From positions 1-25,344 of the forward strand of contig CAJPNN010000016.1 in NCBI GenBank assembly GCA_905372035.1: DNA of 25,344 nucleotides, read 5' to 3'. Below the pieces are notes generated by a model, which saw nothing but the letters and a program-made list of their open reading frames with translations, was not told the DNA's origin and made no database searches. Shown in pieces: positions 6,145 to 14,862 of this stretch. Position numbers and translations under genes: made by a program. This DNA is from Bacillota bacterium (GTDB lineage Bacteria > Bacillota > Clostridia > Peptostreptococcales > Anaerovoracaceae). Each line of letters opens with the position of its first letter. Position 1 is the first letter of the stretch.

Positions 6145-8220
6145 CTACTCTTTATAACCGCATTCACTGTTTGAGCAAACATATTTATTTTGTTTGCTTT
6201 TGGACTCCAGCAGTATGCTTCCGCATTCAGGACATTTTTTGTCAACGGGTTTATTCCAAAATACCTGATTGCATTTAGGGTATCCGCTGCATCCATAAAA
6301 CATCTTTCCTCTCTTACTTTTTTTAACCACAATATCACCGCCGCAAACAGGGCATTTAACTCCAATTTTTTTAACGATAGGTTTTGTGTTCTTGCATTCG
6401 GGATATCCGCTGCAAGCGATAAAATCTCCGAACCTTCCGGTTTTTATAATCATAGGCTTTCCGCAAAGCTCACAATCTTCACCCGCCGGAACATCTTCCA
6501 ATTTTACTTTCTCGATTTCACTATCTGCTATTTTAAGCTCTTTACTTAACGGCTCGTAAAACTTGGCTACCACTTCGTGCCAATCCAAATTTTTAAGCTC
6601 TATATCATCAAGCTTGCCCTCCATCTCCGCAGTAAATCCTACATCGACTATCTCTTTGAAATATTTTTCCATGAGTTCCGTAACGATAAATCCGAGCTCC
6701 GTCGGTATAAGTGTTTTTTTCTCCCTGGTTACATACTTACGATCTAAAAGGGTTGCTATTATAGGTGCATATGTGCTCGGTCTTCCTATACTTTTTTCTT
6801 CCAAATCCTTTACCAGACTGGCTTCGGAAAATCTCGACGGCGGCTGTGTAAAGCTCTGTTCCGACTTGATTTCTTTTAATGATAAATTCATCCCTTCATC
6901 CATATCGGGGAGAATTTTATTAATGTCCTCTTCGGATACATTGTTGTATATTTTTGTATAGCCGTCGAATACCATCTTTGTACCGTTTGCTTTCAATGTA
7001 TAATCGGAATTTTTTATTGTGACTGCAACTCCGTCATAAACAGCGGCAGCCATTCTCGATGCGACAAACCTCGACCATATGAGCTTATACAAATTATACT
7101 GATCTTTTGTAAGAGAATCCTTTATTTTATCAGGCTCCAAATCCACATAACTCGGTCTTATCGCCTCGTGTGCATCCTGAACCTCTTTCTTCTTGTTGTT
7201 GAAAATATGGTTACCCAAATAGTTCTTGCCGAAACGTTCCGAAACATATTGCTTTGCGGCGGTATCGGCATCTCGAGAGATTCTGACCGAATCCGTCCTT
7301 ATATATGTAACAAGGCCGATGGTACCTTTCCCTTTAACTTCAACACCTTCATATAGTTGTTGTGCAACCATCATAGTTCTTTTGGTGTAAAACCCCAGTT
7401 TTGTTGACGCTTCCTGCTGCATGCTGCTGGTAGTAAACGGAGGTGCAGGCTTTTTGCTTCTCTGTTTCTTTTCTATTTTTTCTACAAGAAAATTTCCTGC
7501 CTTTAAGGATTGTACAACCTTATCTGCTTCTTCCGCATTTCCCGGAACAAATTTCTTTCCTTTATATCCGTAAAGCTTTGCAGAAAAAGTATTGCTTTTA
7601 ACTGATTTCTCTCCGGTAAAAAGCAACACATTTATATTCCAAAACTCTTTAGGTACAAATTTTTGTATGTCTTTTTCTCTATCACAAATTATTTTTAATG
7701 CTGCCGACTGAACTCTTCCCGCACTCAACCCTCTTCTGATTTTTCTCCACAATAACGGACTTATCTGATATCCCACCATTCTGTCGAGAACTCTTCTCGC
7801 CTGCTGTGCATCGACAAGTTCCTGATATATATTTCTCGGCTCTTTAACGGCATTTTTGATTGCATTTTTAGTTATTTCATTGAAAACTATCCTACAAGGT
7901 TCTTTGCTGTCCATTCCCAAAAGGTATGCAATGTGCCAAGATATAGCTTCACCCTCTCGATCCGGGTCGGTTGCAAGATAAATCTTATCGGCAGTCTTCG
8001 CTTCTTTTTTTAATGCTTTTATTACATCACCCTTACCTCGTATAGAAATATACTGAGGCTCAAAGTTATTCTCGATGTCTATTCCAAGTTTACTTTTGGG
8101 CAGATCACGGACATGTCCGACAGATGCTACCACTTTATACTTGCTGCCCAAAAATTTGGCAATCGTTTTAGCTTTTGAAGGGGACTCTACAATTACAAGA
8201 GATTTCCCGCTGTTTTTCAT
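6145..8220 (-). CDS. topA: DNA topoisomerase I (type IA)
   Basis: Relaxes negative supercoils. The 691 residues hold the full type IA core: Toprim domain with VESPSKAKTI (11-20, catalytic Glu12) and DPDREGEA (85-92), the domain carrying QQARRVLDRMVGYQISP and GRVQSAAL, and the active-site tyrosine in TYIRTDS (Tyr306). The C-terminus (about 575-691) has three four-cysteine zinc ribbons of the CxxCG...CSGYPxC type; the last is degenerate in its final pair (CSNSECG). GGAGG precedes ATG 8220. It lies between dprA and hslV as in Bacillus, though the trmFO and xerC/codV genes that usually separate topA from hslV are absent. Confidence 0.97.
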   Translation of the reverse strand: MKNSGKSLVIVESPSKAKTIAKFLGSKYKVVASVGHVRDLPKSKLGIDIENNFEPQYISIRGKGDVIKALKKEAKTADKIYLATDPDREGEAISWHIAYLLGMDSKEPCRIVFNEITKNAIKNAVKEPRNIYQELVDAQQARRVLDRMVGYQISPLLWRKIRRGLSAGRVQSAALKIICDREKDIQKFVPKEFWNINVLLFTGEKSVKSNTFSAKLYGYKGKKFVPGNAEEADKVVQSLKAGNFLVEKIEKKQRSKKPAPPFTTSSMQQEASTKLGFYTKRTMMVAQQLYEGVEVKGKGTIGLVTYIRTDSVRISRDADTAAKQYVSERFGKNYLGNHIFNNKKKEVQDAHEAIRPSYVDLEPDKIKDSLTKDQYNLYKLIWSRFVASRMAAAVYDGVAVTIKNSDYTLKANGTKMVFDGYTKIYNNVSEEDINKILPDMDEGMNLSLKEIKSEQSFTQPPSRFSEASLVKDLEEKSIGRPSTYAPIIATLLDRKYVTREKKTLIPTELGFIVTELMEKYFKEIVDVGFTAEMEGKLDDIELKNLDWHEVVAKFYEPLSKELKIADSEIEKVKLEDVPAGEDCELCGKPMIIKTGRFGDFIACSGYPECKNTKPIVKKIGVKCPVCGGDIVVKKSKRGKMFYGCSGYPKCNQVFWNKPVDKKCPECGSILLESKSKQNKYVCSNSECGYKE

Positions 8221-8273
8221 ATATTTCCTCCCTGACTGTTATGCTGTACAAAGTGATTATATGAGTAATTCCC

Positions 8274-9137
8274 TTAATTTGCAATAAAAATTTTTCCAAA
8301 TTCGTTTTCTACAAGTCCTTTCATTTCCAAAACGGTTATTATTCCGTTTACGCTCTCAGGCGTTCTGGATAGGCTTAAACATATCTGATTTACAGACATT
8401 TCACCTTTCCTTTCAATTATATTATAGACAGCTTTTTCATCCTTACCGAGCAACTTTTTCTTTTCATCTTTTTTCTCACTTCTAAAGCATGTAAATCCGA
8501 GATCTCTTAATATCTGTTCAAACACTACTACCGGAATTGCTCCGTCTCTTATGAGTTTATTGCTTCCCAAGCTCATTTTGCTGTTTATATTACCCGGTAC
8601 GGCAAAAACCGTCCTGCCCTGATCCGCAGCAAATTCGGCTGTGATCAAAGAGCCGCTGGATTGCCCAGCTTCGACAACTACAACAGCTGAAGAAATCCCG
8701 CTTATTATACGATTTCTCTGTGGAAAATGAAAAGGCATATACTCTGTATTATCAGGGTATTCGGACAAAACTAGTCCTTCATTTTTTATTCTATTAAATA
8801 AATTTTCATGCACCTTAGGATAGCACCTGTCAAGACCTCCCGCCATAACTGCAATGGTATCTCCTCCGGCCTCAAGTGCTCCTAAATGCGCCATTTTATC
8901 TATACCGTATGCAAGTCCGGAAACTACCGTCACTCCGTTTTCCGCTAAAGTCTTTGCTATTTCCTTAGCTGCCCATATACCGTATGAAGTCGCTTTTCTC
9001 GCTCCCACAACGGCAACCTTGGGTTTTGACAAGATTTTTTTATTCCCTATACAGTAAAGTTTCTTCGGCGGTGCCTGTATCTCATCCAAAAACTCCGGAT
9101 AATATTCGTCTCCTACTTCCAATACGAACACTTCCAT
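8274..9137 (-). CDS. dprA: DNA-processing protein DprA/Smf, short form
   Basis: Loads RecA on incoming single-stranded DNA during natural transformation. In 287 residues the protein has the Rossmann-like DprA core: GARKATSYG, VVSGLAYGIDKMAH, AVMAGGLDRCYP, SEYP, PFHFPQRNRIISG, EAGQSSGSLITAEFA and RTVFAVPG. A C-terminal winged-helix segment (about 225-287) follows. It is much shorter than the roughly 300-370 residues of many DprA proteins because the N-terminal SAM-like domain is missing: the Rossmann core begins within 45 residues of the start. ATG 9137 lies 1 bp after the yifB stop and has GGGAG upstream, so translation is probably coupled. Confidence 0.93.
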   Translation of the reverse strand: MEVFVLEVGDEYYPEFLDEIQAPPKKLYCIGNKKILSKPKVAVVGARKATSYGIWAAKEIAKTLAENGVTVVSGLAYGIDKMAHLGALEAGGDTIAVMAGGLDRCYPKVHENLFNRIKNEGLVLSEYPDNTEYMPFHFPQRNRIISGISSAVVVVEAGQSSGSLITAEFAADQGRTVFAVPGNINSKMSLGSNKLIRDGAIPVVVFEQILRDLGFTCFRSEKKDEKKKLLGKDEKAVYNIIERKGEMSVNQICLSLSRTPESVNGIITVLEMKGLVENEFGKIFIAN

Positions 9138-9138
9138 A

Positions 9139-10695
9139 TCACCACTCCCTCGTCCTGTAAGAAAACGCCTCTAATATGGATTCATCAGTAATCTCCGTGC
9201 TGCCCGCAATATCCGATATCGTTCTTGCCACTTTCAAAGCCTTATGTTGGCCTCTGTTTGAAATTTTAAGTTTTTCCGATATCTCAACAATCATTTCTAT
9301 TTGTTGTTTTTGTAGATTTATATATTTATTGATCATAGCGGGGCTCATATCTCCGTTACAATTTATTTTCTCATCTTCATATTTAAATCTCAGGTTTTGG
9401 ATTTTTCTCACAGTTTTTATTATTTCCAAAAATTTTTCCGACCGGTTCTCACAACTTTCATTCTTTGAAAAAAGTTCAGCACGATCGATTTTTTGCATTT
9501 CGACATATATATCAAACCTGTCCAACACAGGTCCCGAAACTTTCCTCCTATATCTTTGTATCTCATTCATCGTGCAGCTGCATTCATGTTCATCACTGCC
9601 CAAATAACCGCACGGACACGGGTTCATAGTAGCTGTAATCAATGTCCTGCAAGGAAGTCTTACAGAATATCCGCACCTTGCAATCATTATTTCTTTATCT
9701 TCCATAGGTTCTCTGAGCTGCTGTATTACCTGAGTTTTAAACTCCGGAAACTCGTTTAAAACCAGCATACCGTTATTGCATTTAACTATGCTTCCTATCT
9801 GAAGTTTTTTACCTCCGCCTAAAAAAGCACTTTCCGATATGGCGTGATGGGGTGCTTCGCTCGGTGCATCAAAAGACAGATGTTTTTCATCAATCGCCTC
9901 TCCTGAAATGCTTTTTAAAATCAATTTTTCCAATGTTTCTTCATATGTGAGCTGCGGAAGAATGCTCCTCATAGCTGATGCAATCATACTTTTGCCTGTC
10001 CCGGGACTTCCTGAAAATAAGATATGATGAAACCCCGCAACCGATATAAGCGCTGCACGTTTTGCGTGCTCCTGACCTTTTATCTCTGAAAAATCCGTAA
10101 TGAAATCTTTTCTACCTGACGCCGTCACATACTTTCCGGTTATGCTGCAGATTCTCTTTTTTCCATTGATAAAATCTGCTGCATCCTGTAAACGGTCCAC
10201 CGGAAACAATTCTATACCCTTTATAAAACTCGCCTCTTTAATATTTTTTTCGGGGAGCATAAACTTTTTGATTCCGATTTTATACAGGCTGTAAACCATA
10301 GCCATACATCCTATACATTCATTTACTTTACCGTCTAAAGACAGTTCTCCGAAAACAGCCATAGTCTCCAATTTTTTCATGGACACTTTTCCGTCAGCCG
10401 CCAAAATAGCCAGTGCCAACGGCAAATCGAAATGAGTTCCTTCTTTTTTCACATCACCCGGCCATAAACTCAGCGTAATTCTTCCCAAAGGAAAGTTATA
10501 ATTTGAATTTGAAATAGCGGTTCGTACCCGTTCCTTGGCCTCCCTTACAGTCCGATCCGGAAGCCCGACCAAATTAAATACAGGCAGTCCCCTTGATATA
10601 TCCGCTTCTATAGTAACTTTGCTCCCGTCTATTCCGTTAAGCGTCCCGGTATAAATTTTTCCCAACATCCTTTTTTCAGTATCACATAAAAGCAT
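9139..10695 (-). CDS. comM: YifB/ComM family Mg-chelatase-like AAA+ ATPase with altered Walker B
   Basis: The family includes ComM, a hexameric helicase that promotes branch migration in natural transformation. The 518 residues contain an N-terminal S5/Lon-like domain (GLPDRTVREAKERVRTAI), Walker A GSPGTGKS (229-236, Lys235), the four-Cys motif MNPCPCGYLG...CSC, and GPVLDRFDIYVE. The Walker B segment reads MLVLNEFPEF where relatives have VLFLDELPEF, so the acidic Asp is Asn314 (codon 9754-9756). Start: ATG 10695, with AAGG 10 nt upstream. The in-frame TTG at 10701 is too close to it, and a later ATG abuts its only AGG. It overlaps yraN by 14 nt. Confidence 0.9.
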   Translation of the reverse strand: MLLCDTEKRMLGKIYTGTLNGIDGSKVTIEADISRGLPVFNLVGLPDRTVREAKERVRTAISNSNYNFPLGRITLSLWPGDVKKEGTHFDLPLALAILAADGKVSMKKLETMAVFGELSLDGKVNECIGCMAMVYSLYKIGIKKFMLPEKNIKEASFIKGIELFPVDRLQDAADFINGKKRICSITGKYVTASGRKDFITDFSEIKGQEHAKRAALISVAGFHHILFSGSPGTGKSMIASAMRSILPQLTYEETLEKLILKSISGEAIDEKHLSFDAPSEAPHHAISESAFLGGGKKLQIGSIVKCNNGMLVLNEFPEFKTQVIQQLREPMEDKEIMIARCGYSVRLPCRTLITATMNPCPCGYLGSDEHECSCTMNEIQRYRRKVSGPVLDRFDIYVEMQKIDRAELFSKNESCENRSEKFLEIIKTVRKIQNLRFKYEDEKINCNGDMSPAMINKYINLQKQQIEMIVEISEKLKISNRGQHKALKVARTISDIAGSTEITDESILEAFSYRTREW

Positions 10696-11032
10696 TTTCA
10701 ATATGCCTTATATACCACTCATTCTCCTTTTTTATAAGCTCTACAACATCAAACCTGAAATTTTGATTGCAAACTTTCTTCTCACATATATAGTAACCCG
10801 CTGTTTTCCTGATCTTGAATTGTTTTCTTTTATCAACGGCTTCACACGGTAATCCCAAGCTGTTTACCGACCTGCTCTTTACCTCCGCAAACACTGTAGT
10901 TTCTCCGGATTTTGCAATTATATCTATTTCTCCGAATTTACATCTATAGTTTCTGCACAATATATGAAAGTTTTTTCTTTGCAAATAGCTGACCGCTTTT
11001 GCTTCCGCAATTTTTCCTATATCCGTTTTCAT
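10682..11032 (-). CDS. yraN: YraN family (UPF0102) nuclease-like protein
   Basis: Small conserved protein with a restriction-endonuclease-like fold; the function is not firmly known. The 116 residues are the normal length. The catalytic-type motif is visible: GEIDIIA with its Asp and FAEVKSR (E-x-K) about 15 residues later, plus QARKR-like AVDKRKQFKIRKTAGYY. It is the first gene of the yraN-yifB-dprA-topA run, preceded by a strong promoter. The ribosome binding site GAGAGG lies just upstream of ATG 11032. The neighbourhood with yifB and dprA is common in bacteria and suggests a DNA-processing role. Confidence 0.93.
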   Translation of the reverse strand: MKTDIGKIAEAKAVSYLQRKNFHILCRNYRCKFGEIDIIAKSGETTVFAEVKSRSVNSLGLPCEAVDKRKQFKIRKTAGYYICEKKVCNQNFRFDVVELIKKENEWYIRHIENAFM

Positions 11033-11058
11033 CTCCAGCCTCTCAATTTTTCAGGAAT

Positions 11059-11087
11059 ATTTTACCATTTTATTTCTTGTATGTCAA
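11059..11087 (-). promoter_or_regulatory. Promoter of the yraN-yifB-dprA-topA operon
   Basis: On the minus strand, TTGACA (11082-11087), exactly 17 nt and TAAAAT (11059-11064) lie 27 nt upstream of the yraN start. It is one of the best promoter matches in the window. No terminator is visible between yraN and hslU, so this promoter may drive six genes. Confidence 0.8.
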
Positions 11088-11148
11088 TATTTGTTTTTCT
11101 ATTCTTTTAAAAAATGTGAGAATTTTACCCTTGTAAATCTGTCGAAAA

Positions 11149-11757
11149 TCAGGATTTCTTAGGAAGTGTCAATGCAAACTTGAACTCTTCATTTATTTCC
11201 CTTACTTTCTTCATGGTTCCGCCATCTCCGTGTCCGGGATATATCACTATATCGTTATCCCACTTATCTATGATGTCTACCATGGTATCCCTCATAAGCC
11301 AACCGTCACCGTCCGCAAGGTCAGTTCTCCCTATATCGTCCAAAAATAAAGTATCTCCCGTAAACACTGTTCTATTTGTTTCATTATAAATACATATTCC
11401 GCCCATCGTATGTCCGGGTGTATGGATAATCTTGAATTTTTCCGTTTCGAGCGTCAATTCCGTACCGGATTCAAGCAAAACTAAATTTTTAAATTTTATC
11501 CTTTCACTGTCCATCCTATGTATGTAAACTTTGCAATTATTTACAGACTGAATTTTAGCCACTCCTCCTATGTGGTCATAGTGATGATGTGTCAATATTA
11601 TCCCTTCAAGCGACAATTTAAGCTCTGATATTCTCTTTAAAAATTTTTCTCCCTCATAGCCCGGATCGATTATAAAACACTTCCCTCCTTGATGCTCATA
11701 AACTATATATCCGTTGCTTTTAAGACTTCCGCCTATAAATCTCTCTATCTTTATCAT
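11149..11757 (-). CDS. Metallo-beta-lactamase-fold hydrolase, glyoxalase II-like
   Basis: Probable zinc hydrolase acting on thioesters or similar small substrates; the exact substrate cannot be read from sequence. The 202 residues include the metal-binding THHHYDHIGG (residues 56-65), HTPGHTMGG, GDTLF and PGHGDGG, i.e. the full set of His/Asp ligands of the glyoxalase II-like subgroup. The start was set at ATG 11757 because GGAGG (within 11764-11770) lies about 8 nt before it; the in-frame ATG at 11775 precedes this site. It is a single gene, divergent from trkA. Confidence 0.9.
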   Translation of the reverse strand: MIKIERFIGGSLKSNGYIVYEHQGGKCFIIDPGYEGEKFLKRISELKLSLEGIILTHHHYDHIGGVAKIQSVNNCKVYIHRMDSERIKFKNLVLLESGTELTLETEKFKIIHTPGHTMGGICIYNETNRTVFTGDTLFLDDIGRTDLADGDGWLMRDTMVDIIDKWDNDIVIYPGHGDGGTMKKVREINEEFKFALTLPKKS

Positions 11758-11778
11758 AAACTTCACCTCCGCCATAAA

Positions 11779-11807
11779 ATTTTAACCTATTTTTTTATAG
11801 AAAACAA
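11779..11807 (-). promoter_or_regulatory. Candidate promoter of the metallo-hydrolase gene
   Basis: On the minus strand, TTGTTT (11802-11807), 17 nt and TAAAAT (11779-11784), giving a leader of about 15-20 nt before the chosen start. It is divergent from, and 7 bp away from, the candidate trkA promoter, so the two polymerase sites would nearly overlap. Confidence 0.45.
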
Positions 11808-11814
11808 ATATATA

Positions 11815-11842
11815 TTGAATTCCGAAAAAATAGTGATACAAT
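11815..11842 (+). promoter_or_regulatory. Candidate promoter of trkA-trkH
   Basis: TTGAAT (11815-11820), 16 nt and TACAAT (11837-11842) would give a leader of about 125 nt before trkA. A second possibility, TTGCTC...TATGAT at roughly 11919-11946, lies nearer the gene. I cannot decide between them. Confidence 0.45.
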
Positions 11843-11974
11843 GTTAGATGTATTACCACAGCACATTAGAATATTTGAGGTTAAACACCAATATTACTGA
11901 AAATAATATTTAAAAAATTGCTCCACGTAATATACATTATATGATTATTAAGACTTTTAGAGGAGAAGATTAAA

Positions 11975-13339
11975 ATGAAAGTTGCTATTGTAGGTGCGGG
12001 AAAATTAGGAACCAAAATAAGTGAAGCCCTTTTAGAGGGAGACCATTCCGTCACGATCATAGACAAAAATGAAGAACTTTTATATAAACTCAGCTCTCAA
12101 ATGGACGTAATGACCGTAGTTTCGAATGCAAAGCAAATAAGCACTCTTGAAGCTTTGGAAATAGATTCATATGATTATCTTCTCACTGCTACAAACTCTG
12201 ATGAAAAAAATATAGTTATAGCCTCTTTCGCAAAAAAGCTCGGTTGTAAAAATGTAATTGCAAGAGTTCGTGATCCCGAGCATATGAATCAGATAGACTT
12301 TATAAAAGAAACTATGGGCATAGATTATATGGTCAACCCCGATATGTCCATAACCATGGAAATATATAAATATCTCGTTGAAAAATATACCCTGAGCAAC
12401 GGAATTTTTTCGACGGGCAAAATTGCACTTACTGAATTTAACGCCGATAAGCTTCCATACATTTTGAACAAGCCCATAAAGGAAATTTATACATATATTT
12501 CGGGGATGCTAATAGTCGTTATATCACGAAACGGAAAAGTAATAATCCCCGGCGGAAACACGGTAATCCATGCGCATGACGTGCTTTACATAATAGGCGA
12601 AAAAAACCGTGTTATGGATTTCAATTCAAAAGTAAGAGATAAAAATAAACACAGTCACCTCAGAAATGTAATGATTATAGGTGGTGGAAAGACCGGCCTC
12701 TATCTTGCACAAAAATTATCAGAATACGGTGTCGCCGCAAAGGTGATAGAAAAAAACAAAGAGCGCTGTGAATACCTGTCTCAAATGCTTGATGATGTCC
12801 TCATAATACACGGAGACGCCACAGATTCAAATTTATTGGATGAAGAAAATATAGACGAGATGGATGCATTCGTAACCTGCACGGGGTTTGATGAAGAAAA
12901 TCTGCTGCTTGCTCTTATGGCAAAACAAAAATCTGTAGATGATGTCATCGCAAAAATTTCACGTGCGAGTTATGCCACTTTGATAGAAAGTATGGGTATA
13001 GATGTCGCTTTAAATCCTTTGGAGATGACTTCAAGTCATATATTGAGATACATCCAAGGATCCAAGCGTGTCGTTTCATCGCAGCTGATACAGGGACAGG
13101 CGGAAATCGTCGAAATAGTTGCGGAAAAAAATATGGAATTTATAAATACACCTATGTCCAAACTGAAACCGCCTCCCGGCATAATATTCGGTGCGGTAAA
13201 CAGAGGTCTTGATGTTATAATCCCGTCGGGAAGCACTGAAATACACCCGGGTGACAGAGTAATAATAGTTTGTCTTCTTTCAAATATTCCCGACCTTGAA
13301 CATATGCTTCGTTCAGGTAAAAGAAGTTTTTTTAAGTAG
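11975..13339 (+). CDS. trkA: Trk potassium uptake regulator TrkA (duplicated RCK)
   Basis: Cytoplasmic gating subunit of the Trk K+ uptake system. The 454 residues form two tandem RCK units, each with an NAD-binding Rossmann half and a TrkA_C half. The dinucleotide motifs are VGAGKLG (residues 6-12) and IGGGKTG (about residue 230), and acidic residues end the second strands (IIDKN and VIEKN). Each unit ends with a TrkA_C signature (VIIPGGNTVIHAHDVLYIIG and VIIPSGSTEIHPGDRVIIV). The double-RCK layout is the long form known from E. coli TrkA. GAGGAG lies before ATG 11975. It is followed at 9 bp by trkH, its membrane partner. Confidence 0.96.
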   Translation: MKVAIVGAGKLGTKISEALLEGDHSVTIIDKNEELLYKLSSQMDVMTVVSNAKQISTLEALEIDSYDYLLTATNSDEKNIVIASFAKKLGCKNVIARVRDPEHMNQIDFIKETMGIDYMVNPDMSITMEIYKYLVEKYTLSNGIFSTGKIALTEFNADKLPYILNKPIKEIYTYISGMLIVVISRNGKVIIPGGNTVIHAHDVLYIIGEKNRVMDFNSKVRDKNKHSHLRNVMIIGGGKTGLYLAQKLSEYGVAAKVIEKNKERCEYLSQMLDDVLIIHGDATDSNLLDEENIDEMDAFVTCTGFDEENLLLALMAKQKSVDDVIAKISRASYATLIESMGIDVALNPLEMTSSHILRYIQGSKRVVSSQLIQGQAEIVEIVAEKNMEFINTPMSKLKPPPGIIFGAVNRGLDVIIPSGSTEIHPGDRVIIVCLLSNIPDLEHMLRSGKRSFFK

Positions 13340-13348
13340 GTAATTTTT

Positions 13349-14833
13349 ATGTTTGATTTTAAATTCAAATTAAGTCTTAATTTCAGAGCTATCGTCAAAA
13401 TCACGGGTGGCATTGCAATGGTCTTTTCCCTTGCGATGTTGCCCTCTCTTGTTGTTGCTGTATATTACGGAGAATATATATGCACAAAAGTTTTTATAAG
13501 CACTATTATAATAACCGGATTAACAGGCTTCTTTATAAGAAAAATCATTCCGTCAAGCAAAAAAGCTTTAAGGCTCAGAGAAAGTTTCATGGTTGTAGCC
13601 ATGTTCTGGCTTATAGCATCGGTGATCGGAATGATGCCGTACATATTTTCAGGTGCAATCCCCGACATATTTTCAGCATTCTTTGAAACTGTATCAGGGC
13701 TTACGACTACCGGATCCACTATACTGACAGATGTGGAAAAGCTTCCGAAATCAATACTTTTTTGGCGCTCGTTCACACACTGGATCGGAGGTATGGGTAT
13801 ACTGATCTTCGCAATCGCACTTCTTCCCACATTGGGTCTTTCCGGGCAAAATATAGCAAAAGCTGAATCTCCGGGTCCAACCCTCTCAAAAATATCTCCT
13901 AAGATGAGTGATACCGCAAGGATACTGTACGGTATATACGGCTGTCTTACATTGATTGAATTAATGCTTCTTAAGCTTGGAGGACTATCGTGGTTCGATT
14001 CCATGATACATACGTTCGGAACTGTCGGAACCGGCGGGTTTTCCTGTTATAACGACAGCATAGCGCATTTCAACAGCCTCTATGTGGAAATCGTCATAGG
14101 TGTGTTTATGATCCTTGCAGGCATAAACTTTAACCTCTATTATTTTTTTGTAAAAAGAAAATGGGAAAACATCAAAGGAAATACCGAACTTAAGGTCTAC
14201 CTCGGAATAATAACCAGCTTTGTAGCCATACTTACATGTTATCTCACGATAATGGGAACCGTTTCGGGATTAAAGGAAGGTTTAAGGGTATCTTTTTTCC
14301 AAGTTGCGGCACTCATCACAACGACAGGATATTGTACCGCTGATTTTAACATTTGGCCTACATTTGCCACAATACTTTTATTCGCTTTAATTTTCAGCGG
14401 AGGATGTTCATCTTCAACATCCGGCGGAATAAAAATAGTACGCATATCTATTTGGTTTAAAATGATAAAACAAGGATTTGCAAACCGTCTCCACCCGAGA
14501 GCCGTTGTTCCTGTAAAGCTTGAAGGAAGAAACGTACCCGCCGAAACATTATCCGGAATAACCAGTTTTCTTTTGCTTTATCTTGCAACTTTTGTTATAG
14601 GAACGGTCATAATATCTCTTGAAAATTTTGATATGGTAACATGTATAAGCTCTGTAGCTACATGTCTGGGAAACGTCGGTCCGGGGTTTTCAAAAGTCGG
14701 TCCCGTAATGAATTTCAGCATCTTTTCAAATTTTTCAAAATTTGTTCTTTCCATATTGATGCTTATCGGCAGACTTGAGCTTTTTACTATCATACTCCTG
14801 TTCACACCGGCATATTGGAGAAAAAACAGATAA
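13349..14833 (+). CDS. trkH: Trk potassium uptake membrane subunit TrkH
   Basis: K+-translocating membrane subunit. The 494 residues contain about ten membrane helices and the four pore-loop repeats of the Trk/Ktr/HKT superfamily, each with its selectivity-filter glycine: SGLTTTGSTI, GTVGTGGFSCYNDS, LITTTGYCTADFNIWP and TCLGNVGPGFSKVGP. HWIGGMGILIFAIALLPTLG is typical of TrkH/TrkG rather than KtrB. It is co-transcribed with trkA; AGG lies about 9 nt before ATG 13349. The stop codon is inside the hairpin shared with rnr. Confidence 0.96.
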   Translation: MFDFKFKLSLNFRAIVKITGGIAMVFSLAMLPSLVVAVYYGEYICTKVFISTIIITGLTGFFIRKIIPSSKKALRLRESFMVVAMFWLIASVIGMMPYIFSGAIPDIFSAFFETVSGLTTTGSTILTDVEKLPKSILFWRSFTHWIGGMGILIFAIALLPTLGLSGQNIAKAESPGPTLSKISPKMSDTARILYGIYGCLTLIELMLLKLGGLSWFDSMIHTFGTVGTGGFSCYNDSIAHFNSLYVEIVIGVFMILAGINFNLYYFFVKRKWENIKGNTELKVYLGIITSFVAILTCYLTIMGTVSGLKEGLRVSFFQVAALITTTGYCTADFNIWPTFATILLFALIFSGGCSSSTSGGIKIVRISIWFKMIKQGFANRLHPRAVVPVKLEGRNVPAETLSGITSFLLLYLATFVIGTVIISLENFDMVTCISSVATCLGNVGPGFSKVGPVMNFSIFSNFSKFVLSILMLIGRLELFTIILLFTPAYWRKNR

Positions 14834-14862
14834 AAATACGTAACATAACCTGTATTTTTATC
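14829..14862. terminator. Bidirectional terminator between convergent trkH and rnr
   Basis: GATAAAAATAC (14829-14839) and GTATTTTTATC (14852-14862) form a perfect 11-bp stem with a 12-nt loop. The arm is A-rich on one side and T-rich on the other in both directions. The trkH stop codon (14831-14833) lies in the left arm, and the rnr stop (14861-14863) touches the right arm. The low GC content makes termination strength uncertain. Confidence 0.6.
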
